Part shown: positions 7,151-13,838 of the stretch, one piece after another | Layout: each line of letters begins with the position of its first letter | Position numbering within the stretch: the first letter of the stretch is position 1 | NCBI GenBank assembly: GCA_025201865.1 | Contig: MU603018.1 | Location: forward strand, 1,918 to 19,498 | DNA: 17,581 bases | DNA from: Ramicandelaber brevisporus | Lineage: Eukaryota > Kickxellomycota > Ramicandelaberales > Ramicandelaberaceae | Direction: 5' to 3' | The notes under the pieces: generated by a model | Told to the model about the DNA's origin: nothing | Databases searched by the model: none | Seen by the model: only the letters and a program-made list of their open reading frames with translations | Translations under genes and position numbers: made by a program

Positions 7151-7186
7151 AGCAGTAGCAGTAGCAATAGCAGTAGCAATAGCAGT
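7151..7186 (+). repeat. Hexamer array AGCAGT/AGCAAT x6
   Basis: Six hexamers in the order AGCAGT, AGCAGT, AGCAAT, AGCAGT, AGCAAT, AGCAGT. The variation is limited to one position. Confidence 0.88.
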
Positions 7187-7230
7187 TTGTAACAATTTGT
7201 AGCAGAAGTAAAGCAGGAAGAGAAGGAAAG

Positions 7231-7268
<38 letters not shown>

Positions 7269-7282
7269 ACAAGCAAACAAAA
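7231..7282 (+). repeat. AAGC x9 tetranucleotide array with AAAC units
   Basis: Nine exact AAGC units, then AAAC, AAGC and AAAC. Thirteen bases at 7264-7276 are the exact reverse complement of 6946-6958. Confidence 0.9.
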
Positions 7283-7406
7283 GAAAGACTATTCAAAAAT
7301 AGACGGCGTCGTTTACTCTGCTAGCAAGTTCCTCTTTCTCTTCAATTTTTTTTTTCGCGTTTTCATTTGAGCAGGGTTGCTTATTTTAAACGAGTCCCAT
7401 CACACT

Positions 7407-7447
7407 CATACATACATTCATACATTCATACATGCCCACATACATAC
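7407..7447 (+). repeat. CATA/CATT tetranucleotide tract
   Basis: Imperfect CATA and CATT units, interrupted once by TGCCCA, upstream of the carrier gene. Confidence 0.75.
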
Positions 7448-7490
7448 AGGAGTGGGGAGGCGGACTATGGGAAAAAGGTGAGCACTGTCC

Positions 7491-7520
7491 CGCCGCCAGT
7501 GATAGGTGACTACGGCGGCG
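7491..7520. promoter_or_regulatory. GC-rich inverted repeat in putative carrier promoter
   Basis: CGCCGCC at 7491-7497 and GGCGGCG at 7514-7520 form a perfect 7-base inverted repeat around a 16-base spacer. It lies in the most CpG-rich part of the gap, roughly 300 bases before the carrier start. The role is inferred. Confidence 0.3.
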
Positions 7521-7813
7521 ATTCGCGGCGAACAATTTCTTGCAACGATTGGTTGGGGGGAGTCGTTTTTGCAAGTTGCAAGCACCATGACTAACCTCGA
7601 ACGGAGCGAGGAATGGATGGCATAGAGTGACCACTGTACCCTTTCCCTTGTTGTAAACCTCCGTCTCGAACTTCCCTTCTTGCTCATCTGCCCTCACCTT
7701 CACCTTCACCTTTGCCCTCTTCTCCTTCCTCCTCCTTTTGATTCCTTATCAAATCCTTGCTCCTTGTTCCTTCTTTCCTTCCCTCCGAGAGTCTCTCGCT
7801 GTTCTTGATAGAG

Positions 7814-8920
7814 ATGAGCCAAGCTGGAGAGATTGCTGCTGCACCCGGAACAGCAACAGCTGGTATGCCAACCGCAGCCTCGACTGTCGTGGCTGCCCCC
7901 GTGGCCGCTGCTATCACAACTGCAGCAGTTGTGCGGAAGCAGTTGCCAGAGGATAACATTGCGCTGAAGGTGCTGTTTGGAGGATTGTCATGCGCAGCCG
8001 CTTCAGTCATCACAAATCCAATCGATGTTATTAAGATTCGTCTCCAGATTCAAGGCGAGCGCACTTCTTCACCATCCACAGCAACAGTGTCATCTCCATT
8101 GACCGCCGGAAATGTCGGTGCAACTGCCCACGTGTCTCCACAGCAGCCTCCACAGCCACAGCAACAGCAGCAACATCGTTTAACTCAGCTGGTTGTTCGC
8201 ATGGTTCGAGGCGAGGGTCTCTCGTCATTGTACACTGGTCTCCGTGCTGCCATCTTGCGAGAAGTGACATACTCCAGCATTCGACTCGGCTGTTACGACA
8301 AGTTCAAAGAGATGGGATCAAATGCACTGGGTGTTCCTCACGATAGTTTCTCCGCCAAAGTGGTTGCTGGTCTGATTGGTGGTGGGTTGGGCAGCGCTAT
8401 TGCGACACCGGCTGACGTTATTAAAATTCGTCAGCAGGCTCCTCCTCCGTATCCAGGTGCTGCGCCGCGCTATCCCAAAGTGTTCAAAGGTCTCGCGGAC
8501 ATTTATAGAAACGAAGGTGTAGTAAATGGAATATACAAGGGTGTGTGGCCAACTACATTCCGCGCCATGATTCTGACAGCATCTCAGCTTGCAACCTATG
8601 ATACAACCAAGCACAAGCTGATCGACTCTGGTCTGTTCACCGAGGGCTATCTTGTTCAATTTGTCGCTAGCATCGCAGCTGGATTGGCGTGCTCTCTGAC
8701 AACGTCTCCGATTGATTCGATCCGGTCTAGATATATGAATGCCAAACCAGGAACGTACAAGAACATGATGGATTGTTTGCGACAGAGTATCCGAAATGAA
8801 GGATGGAGAATGCCATACAAGGGATTTATACCAAACTGGGTACGATTGGCGCCGCATACAATGAGCTCGTTGATCATTTTTGAACAGCTGCGGCGGCTTG
8901 CTGGCATCAATCCGGTTTAA
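7814..8920 (+). CDS. Mitochondrial carrier (SLC25), UCP/KMCP-like
   Basis: Predicted 368-residue inner-membrane mitochondrial carrier with the three-fold repeat of the family. The signature Pro-x-Asp/Glu-x-x-Lys/Arg occurs at residues 69-74 (NPIDVIKIRLQ), 199-204 (TPADVIKIRQQ) and 299-304 (SPIDSIRSRYM). Each is followed by an EG segment: RGEGLSSLYTGL, RNEGVVNGIYKG and RNEGWRMPYKG. The end, GFIPNWVRLAPHTMSSLIIFE, matches the uncoupling-protein / dicarboxylate-type subgroup, and in memory the closest look is Dictyostelium ucpB and animal SLC25A14/30. Substrate cannot be told from sequence. It is longer than the usual 290-310 residues for two reasons: an Ala/Thr-rich N-terminal extension of about 50 residues, and a Ser/Pro/Gln-rich insertion (about 83-122) in the first matrix loop. 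I start at ATG 7814; an upstream in-frame start at 7757 would add a 19-residue hydrophobic string derived from the C/T-rich leader. Confidence 0.93.
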   Translation: MSQAGEIAAAPGTATAGMPTAASTVVAAPVAAAITTAAVVRKQLPEDNIALKVLFGGLSCAAASVITNPIDVIKIRLQIQGERTSSPSTATVSSPLTAGNVGATAHVSPQQPPQPQQQQQHRLTQLVVRMVRGEGLSSLYTGLRAAILREVTYSSIRLGCYDKFKEMGSNALGVPHDSFSAKVVAGLIGGGLGSAIATPADVIKIRQQAPPPYPGAAPRYPKVFKGLADIYRNEGVVNGIYKGVWPTTFRAMILTASQLATYDTTKHKLIDSGLFTEGYLVQFVASIAAGLACSLTTSPIDSIRSRYMNAKPGTYKNMMDCLRQSIRNEGWRMPYKGFIPNWVRLAPHTMSSLIIFEQLRRLAGINPV

Positions 8921-9119
8921 ACCCTTCCTCTATTCATTCATCTATCTTCTTCTTCTCATATGTCTTATATTATCTGTTTTAAATGCTCATTTGAAGGATT
9001 GTCAACTATATGTAACTCTTTCGGAGAACAAAGTGCATTTCTTGTAGATTTGGTTCATGACTAAAATGAGGATGCACTCACCTGCAAAGGAAATGGATTA
9101 AAATTGGTAATTAAAGCAG
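8921..9119. other. Convergent 3' region (carrier / F-box protein)
   Basis: 199 A/T-rich bases between two convergent stop codons. No canonical AATAAA on either strand was obvious to me, and there is no gene. Confidence 0.4.
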
Positions 9120-10643
9120 TTATATCGGCTCTACTGTTATGATTAAATATGGATACCGTTTAACCAACTTCTTCCGAGTCGCATCTGTGCATTCTCTAAG
9201 CTTGAGGAACTTGAGGTTTGGAAACATTGTTCTCAACTCAGGCAAGCCAGGTACGTTAAAATTATCGTGTCCACTGTGCAGAATCAGTGTGCGCACAGCC
9301 ATGTTGACTTGCGGTCCCTGTTTGAGGGTGTATTTCTTCCAATCCACTGCTTTTTGTCCTCCGAACTCCAGTGAATGCAGATTTGGAGCACCACCACGGA
9401 ATATGAACTTTAAGAGGAGCTCTGTTGAATTTACATAATGGTAATGCCCACTATTAAATTCTTCCAATCTGAACACAACTTCTTTGATACTGACCACTGG
9501 ACCAAATGCATTATGTTGGTTGCTACATTTAAGTTGAACTTTACTACCAAACTCAAAATATCTCAAACGTGGTAAGTGTTCGGTGATAGTGGTCATATCC
9601 AAATCTAGCATGCACTGTTCAAAGACTAAGCGCTCCAAATTAGGAAGCCTTTTCAGCGCCTGGTTCACATTATTGCTATCAAGCGAAGATTGAAATCTCA
9701 ATTCTGTAATGGTGAACCAAGTGTAATCAGTGCTGTCTGAGAACCCAGGCAGATGATCAAGGTAATTTGTTGTTTTAATCTGCATATTCGTCAGAGACGG
9801 GAAGCGCACTGGGGTTACCATAAATAGATCAGTTCTGTCATCATCCATATTAGTAGGGAGATGCAGTCGTAAAGTGGTGAGTCGTGAGAATGTATAGTCA
9901 ATGTTTTCACTGCCACTGCAGTGAAGGAAGAAGTCTCTAAAATCACTGAAACAACTGCCAACATCTACTTTGACCAGCATTCTGGAGAGCTTCGAGAACT
10001 GAGAAAAGATGAGTGGAAGAGGAGTTAGATACGCAATGGAGAACGAGTGTCTATCTGTATCGTCAACCCGATTAATGATGGTGTTCAGTGCTGCAACATG
10101 TTCATACTCCCTCAAGATAAGGTCCCATTGAACTAGCAGAGATTTATTCTTCTGTTCCAAATGTTGCGCTAAATCCATAAACGCACTTGCAGTTTCAGCT
10201 TTCCATCCATATTTGTAAGCTACAGCCCGGATACGACGCAAACTCAACAACTCCAAGCGATCAGTCCATATAGCCATCGAATCGGTGAGATTCAGAGTTA
10301 ACTCAGTCAGATTTGACAGGTTTGCAAGCCATGGTCCGTGGATGTGATGCGTTTCTATACTCATGCAACGAACCAAGTGGCCGTATTTTCGCCAAGGTTC
10401 ACCAGGTATGGATTGCATCGGGTTTCTGCTGGCGTCTAGCGTGCGCCAGAGAGCACGAGAAAATGCGACGTGGAACTGGCTGTTCACTGTGAGCAGCGCG
10501 GCAGCCTCGCGACGCGAGAAGTAAGTCGTGGCTATTTCCTCAAGCAGGTCGTAAGGCAGAACAAACAACCTGCCGCTGCTATTGGAGGAGGAGGAGGAGG
10601 ACTGGCTGCGTCTGCTTCCTGGTTTCAACCATTTGAAGAGCAT
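9120..10643 (-). CDS. F-box protein with leucine-rich-like repeats (first of two)
   Basis: Predicted 507-residue F-box protein. F-box proteins act as substrate adaptors of SCF ubiquitin ligases through Skp1. After a basic, Ser-rich leader (residues 9-24) the F-box-like stretch runs from about 27 to 70. It starts LFVLPYDLLEEIATTYF and continues AALLTVNSQFHVAFSRALWRTL. The rest has irregular leucine-rich strand patterns: LTELTLNL, LTTLRLHLP, LTNMQIKT, LERLVFEQC, LRYFEFGSK, LHSLEFGG, VRTLILHSG, and finally FPNLKFLKLRECTDATRKKL close to the C-terminus. This is the usual layout of solenoid-type substrate-binding F-box proteins. The target is unknown. The start ATG (10643) sits immediately before the basic leader and no better upstream start exists. 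The gene is divergent from RPA34, 230 bases away. It is not closely similar to the second F-box protein. Confidence 0.8.
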   Translation of the reverse strand: MLFKWLKPGSRRSQSSSSSSNSSGRLFVLPYDLLEEIATTYFSRREAAALLTVNSQFHVAFSRALWRTLDASRNPMQSIPGEPWRKYGHLVRCMSIETHHIHGPWLANLSNLTELTLNLTDSMAIWTDRLELLSLRRIRAVAYKYGWKAETASAFMDLAQHLEQKNKSLLVQWDLILREYEHVAALNTIINRVDDTDRHSFSIAYLTPLPLIFSQFSKLSRMLVKVDVGSCFSDFRDFFLHCSGSENIDYTFSRLTTLRLHLPTNMDDDRTDLFMVTPVRFPSLTNMQIKTTNYLDHLPGFSDSTDYTWFTITELRFQSSLDSNNVNQALKRLPNLERLVFEQCMLDLDMTTITEHLPRLRYFEFGSKVQLKCSNQHNAFGPVVSIKEVVFRLEEFNSGHYHYVNSTELLLKFIFRGGAPNLHSLEFGGQKAVDWKKYTLKQGPQVNMAVRTLILHSGHDNFNVPGLPELRTMFPNLKFLKLRECTDATRKKLVKRYPYLIITVEPI

Positions 10644-10873
10644 AGAAAGTTGTCGTTGTTGTGTCGAGTGAAGAAGTTGCTGTGTAACAAAAAGTCTGCA
10701 AAAGTACGAAACGCGAGAGGAACAGAAGTGTGAAGCAAGAGAGGAATAGTCTGAATGGAGTGGAGTTCAGTGGGTCACCTCGTTTTGAGAGATGAAAATC
10801 AGTGTAATTTTCGAAGGAATTAAACCCAAAAAAACAAAATAGAACAAAAATATAGCTTGAATAAGAAAAAAAA
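10644..10873. promoter_or_regulatory. Bidirectional promoter region, F-box protein / RPA34
   Basis: 230 bases between divergent starts. The RPA34 side is very A-rich, with AAAAAAACAAAATAGAAC-like sequence and an oligo-A run immediately before the ATG. The F-box side holds GTTGTCGTTGTTG. No clear TATA box; promoter role is inferred from layout. Confidence 0.4.
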
Positions 10874-11869
10874 ATGAGTTCACGACGCGGCAAGAGTATC
10901 GGCGGTAGCGGAGGAGTTAGCTCAGAGTATGAGTTCGTACCAATTCAGTACACGGAAGACCAGCTCATCGAGAGTTCATTCAGTGTCAACAATGTCTCGG
11001 GTGGTTCAGATCTCGAAAAGGAGCTGTGGCTGATCCGTTTACCGTCTGGCTTCAATCTCGATCTGCTGAACGGTGCTTCCATCAAAGTCAAGCCGCCTGT
11101 CAGCTCTACGGCAGCAAAGCATTCGGACAAACCAGCAGCAGTGATTGATGACTCTGAAGATAGCGGATGTGTTTACAACATGTTTGAGTATGCTGCACCT
11201 CCGCCTCGCACAGAAAATGCGGATGGCAAAGAGGATGTAGATGGAGGAGATGAGCTGGCATTCGAGGATCACAATGGCATGAGAGAGATTCAGAGCTTGA
11301 CCTGTCTATTGCCGGATCGTGCACACGATGGAGAGTATGTATTGGCACCACGCGAGTTTTCGAGATTTGTGACAGTTGTGGAGCATGTCAATGTGGAGGA
11401 CACTGTGGATATCGCCGCAATGATCAAGGCACGTGGATTTAAGAAACCAGAAGTGCCAGAAGGCGTTCGAGACAGAATGAGCATGATTGATACAGCATCA
11501 GCAGAAGCATCAGCAACGACATCGAAGACAAGTGAAGCAGCGGAAGGTGGAAAGAGTGCTAAAGGTAAAGCAAAGGATAAGACCAAAGAGAAGTCTAAAT
11601 CCAAAGCAGCTCCAGTTGAACAGCCAGCTCCAGTACCAGCTCCAGTCGCCGAGACTCCTGTGGCAGCAGCAGAAACTCCAGTAGCCAAGAAGTCGAGCAA
11701 GAGCAAAGCTGCCAAGGCTGAGGCCACTACAGCACCAGCACCAGAAGCAGCTCCACAGCCGGCCACGCAGGGCAAGAAGCGCAAGTCGATTAAATCTGGT
11801 GATGCCGATGGTCCATCTGTTGATTCACCATCCGAGAAACGCAATATTAAATCTCGCAAACTTAACTAA
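10874..11869 (+). CDS. RPA34: RNA polymerase I subunit RPA34-like
   Basis: Predicted 331-residue protein that fits the RPA34 / PAF49 family. In the known enzyme this subunit pairs with RPA49 in a TFIIF-like module that supports rRNA transcription in the nucleolus. The dimerisation-type core starts with FVPIQYTED (about 21-29). It contains the best diagnostic segment EKELWLIRLPSGFNLDLLNG (48-67), then VYNMFEY (100-106), SLTCLLP (141-147) and APREFSRFVTVVEHV (158-172). It ends in KKPEVPEGVRDRM (190-202), like the conserved proline-rich motif after the core. From about 205 the tail is Lys/Ala/Pro-rich and disordered, with repeated KSK and KKSSKSK clusters and a final KKRKSIKS and KRNIKSRKLN, as in other RPA34 tails. 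It is longer than yeast RPA34 (about 230 residues) mainly because of this tail and an acidic insert at 110-135. The family is divergent, so the call rests mainly on the ELWLIRLP block. Confidence 0.72.
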   Translation: MSSRRGKSIGGSGGVSSEYEFVPIQYTEDQLIESSFSVNNVSGGSDLEKELWLIRLPSGFNLDLLNGASIKVKPPVSSTAAKHSDKPAAVIDDSEDSGCVYNMFEYAAPPPRTENADGKEDVDGGDELAFEDHNGMREIQSLTCLLPDRAHDGEYVLAPREFSRFVTVVEHVNVEDTVDIAAMIKARGFKKPEVPEGVRDRMSMIDTASAEASATTSKTSEAAEGGKSAKGKAKDKTKEKSKSKAAPVEQPAPVPAPVAETPVAAAETPVAKKSSKSKAAKAEATTAPAPEAAPQPATQGKKRKSIKSGDADGPSVDSPSEKRNIKSRKLN

Positions 11870-11942
11870 ATAAGTAAAGTGTTTAAAGGAGGAAAAAAAA
11901 CGAACATAATATATAACTATGTTAAGTAATTAACGGTTATTA
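11870..11942. other. Very short convergent 3' gap (RPA34 / second F-box protein)
   Basis: 73 A/T-rich bases between convergent stop codons. The two transcripts must overlap at their 3' ends unless both terminate within this gap. Confidence 0.5.
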
Positions 11943-13631
11943 CTAATCTGAACAACAGTCACCATCATCATCTTCTTCTTCTTCTTTTTCAGAATAGTCA
12001 TCAGAATAGTCATCGCTATCTTCCTGAGCATCAGCTTCAGCTTCCATTTCAGCATCAATTTCAGCAATCATTTGATGAATCGAGTTCCAATCAAAAGTAC
12101 CATTTTCAATTTGGTCACGATCGACATCAATGACGTTTTCACTCATGCACCGTATAGTAACAGCGCCGTCTCTTGTATCAACTTCTTCTTTTACAAATGC
12201 CTTAACATTAATATCCGCAGAATCATCAAAAATCAGCCGAATGAGGTTGAGTTTTGGTAACAGTTGCCGATTATTCAAAATACGAGCCAACCGACTCTTA
12301 AACCATGCCTGTGGTGGAAGATGCAACAAGAGCTGACGAAGTTGCGGAAACGAAGCGTTCTCGTCACAGAAGAGTGCATCAAGAGGCCAGTAATAGCCAG
12401 GAAGTGATGGAGTGTAGTGAGTAATTCTGAGCGTGTAAAGCTTTGGAATACATTTAGCACCAAATTCAGACAGAAATTGTCGCTCAGTGTCAATAAACTG
12501 GTGGTAGCGAGGATGAGCTGTGGAGCAGGAGCTAGCAGCAAGAACAAATCCCAACTCGAATTCCATATTTGGATAGTTCAAATCACGGAATCGATTCATT
12601 GTATCGACAACATTAACATTGCGAGTTCTTGTGACTGTTCGCTGTTCGGCCGCAGCAGCAGCGTTATCAGCATCACCATCATCATTATTTGGCTGATTAT
12701 CCACTACAACAGTGTCTTGAATGGTTACGGCCGGTGTACGTGTCAAATCGAGGCCTGATGTCACACCAAACTCTTTCAATTTGCCTGCGAAATCGGGCTG
12801 CTCGACAATCCCAGCCACTGCATCCAACACGCGCAAGTCATTAATGTCTTCAAATTTCAAGGACGTGACACTCTTAAGAGAGTCTAGCAATGACAATACT
12901 TCCGCAGATGTCGCAAAATGCTCCAATGAGAGATACAATGTACTAAGTTTGGCCAGTGTCGCTGCATATCTTGGCTCAGTTTCAAATAACAGCCGATTTG
13001 GAAATGCAGCTGGACGTATGGACAGCTCATGTAATTCCAACATGTGCAGCTGAGTCGTTTCACAAAGCAGTCGGTTCAAGCCATCAACAAACTCAGTGCT
13101 TGGCTCAAAATTGTATCCATAAATCGTCAGAATCTGCAACCGCTTCCACCCATGACACGCATCGTACAGCCAGTTCTTGTTTGGGACTGTTGGGTCCACA
13201 ATTTCTATAAACGCCATGGTGACATTTGGAATGACTCTGGTTGATAGATTTGGATCAAAGCGTACAAGCTCAGCAAGTGACACATTTATAATGTACAGAA
13301 ACCGCAGTCTAGAGCCATGACTATGAAATGTAGATATAAGCTGACGGGGAGATACGCCCATGTACTCAGGTTGACTGAAAGACACATAGCGGTGATAACG
13401 GTTGTAAGCTGCATACCAAGTTTGACTGACCAAACGGCAACTGGGACGCTCGCTAGCATCAACAAATGTCATCACATAGGCAACCATGTCGACGGGGAGA
13501 TGGACTTTTGAACACTGCTGGGCTGTAGCGTTGCTACCATCGCTATAATCGAGGCTGTGCCCAGGTGGCAGAGCAAACAGACGCGGCCGCTTTGGAGGGC
13601 GAGGGTCGTTCAAAAGTCTTGACAGCTCCAT
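11943..13631 (-). CDS. F-box-like protein with acidic tail (second of two)
   Basis: Predicted 562-residue F-box-like protein, probably an SCF substrate adaptor. The F-box-like stretch lies at about residues 43-82: VHLPVDMVAYVMTFVDASER followed by RLVSQTWYAAYNRYHRYVSF. The middle has leucine-rich strand patterns such as LRFLYIINVS, LQILTIYGYNF, LHMLELHELS, LSTLYLSLEHF, VTSLKFEDIN, LYTLRITHY, LRQLLLHLP and LNLIRLIFDD. Around residues 310-335 is a disordered insert rich in Asn/Asp/Ala. The last 45 residues are extremely acidic, with DDYSDDYSEKEEEEDDD before a terminal DCCSD. I start at ATG 13631. The frame is open to an ATG at 13802, which would add 57 residues including a 25-residue Leu/Phe/Val membrane-like string. 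That string is the antisense of CAAC-rich leader sequence, so I treat it as non-coding. Target unknown. Confidence 0.78.
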   Translation of the reverse strand: MELSRLLNDPRPPKRPRLFALPPGHSLDYSDGSNATAQQCSKVHLPVDMVAYVMTFVDASERPSCRLVSQTWYAAYNRYHRYVSFSQPEYMGVSPRQLISTFHSHGSRLRFLYIINVSLAELVRFDPNLSTRVIPNVTMAFIEIVDPTVPNKNWLYDACHGWKRLQILTIYGYNFEPSTEFVDGLNRLLCETTQLHMLELHELSIRPAAFPNRLLFETEPRYAATLAKLSTLYLSLEHFATSAEVLSLLDSLKSVTSLKFEDINDLRVLDAVAGIVEQPDFAGKLKEFGVTSGLDLTRTPAVTIQDTVVVDNQPNNDDGDADNAAAAAEQRTVTRTRNVNVVDTMNRFRDLNYPNMEFELGFVLAASSCSTAHPRYHQFIDTERQFLSEFGAKCIPKLYTLRITHYTPSLPGYYWPLDALFCDENASFPQLRQLLLHLPPQAWFKSRLARILNNRQLLPKLNLIRLIFDDSADINVKAFVKEEVDTRDGAVTIRCMSENVIDVDRDQIENGTFDWNSIHQMIAEIDAEMEAEADAQEDSDDYSDDYSEKEEEEDDDGDCCSD

Positions 13632-13838
13632 GCTGAACTCCTTGAAGAGCTTGGGTTGTCCAGTCGAAGGAGGAACGAGAGAGAGAGAGAGAGAGTCTTC
13701 GTGTGCAGATAGAAAAAATACCACAAAGAAAAACAACAACAAACAAACCAAGGACATCAACATCGCCAACATCGTCAACAACACAGCGACGCTTTGCAGC
13801 AAGCCACGGTCTGGGTGTATAAAGAGAACTATACTACT
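13632..13838. promoter_or_regulatory. Bidirectional promoter region, second F-box protein / WD40 protein
   Basis: 207 bases between divergent starts. A GAGA run lies at about 13678-13694, and CAACAAC/CATCAAC repeats at about 13735-13785 form the WD40-side leader. A TATAAA occurs at 13818-13823, only 15 bases before the WD40 start codon. Promoter role is inferred from layout. Confidence 0.4.

Larger units (their letters stand above)
6921..7813. other. 0.9-kb divergent intergenic region, microsatellite-rich
   Basis: 893 bases between the divergent His-rich and carrier starts. From left to right it holds TTGC/TTTG tetranucleotides (6946-6999), a hexamer array AGCAGT/AGCAAT (7151-7186), an AAGC/AAAC array (7231-7282), a CATA/CATT array (7407-7447), a GC-rich segment with a 7-base inverted repeat (7491-7520), and a C/T-rich leader (about 7690-7790) before the carrier. 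Open frames here are low-complexity Leu/Cys or Arg-rich strings with no domain, so I call no gene. The CpG-rich part around 7480-7610 is the likeliest promoter core for the carrier. Confidence 0.55.

Noticed and set aside
7008-7296. Minus-strand hydrophobic frames with ACLLACLL repeats
   Set aside because: Direct translation of the AAGC and AGCAGT arrays; no other protein-like sequence attached.
7440-7640. Possible tRNA or structured RNA in the GC-rich part of the carrier promoter
   Set aside because: A short inverted repeat exists but no cloverleaf, no A/B box pair and no T-loop consensus could be laid out.
7386-7709. Minus-strand 107-codon frame upstream of the carrier
   Set aside because: No recognisable domain, ends in translation of the CATA array, and overlaps the likely promoter.
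13632-13802. N-terminal membrane-anchor extension of the second F-box protein
   Set aside because: The Leu/Phe/Val string is the complement of CAAC/AAAC-rich leader of the WD40 gene; Met at 13631 gives a normal F-box layout.
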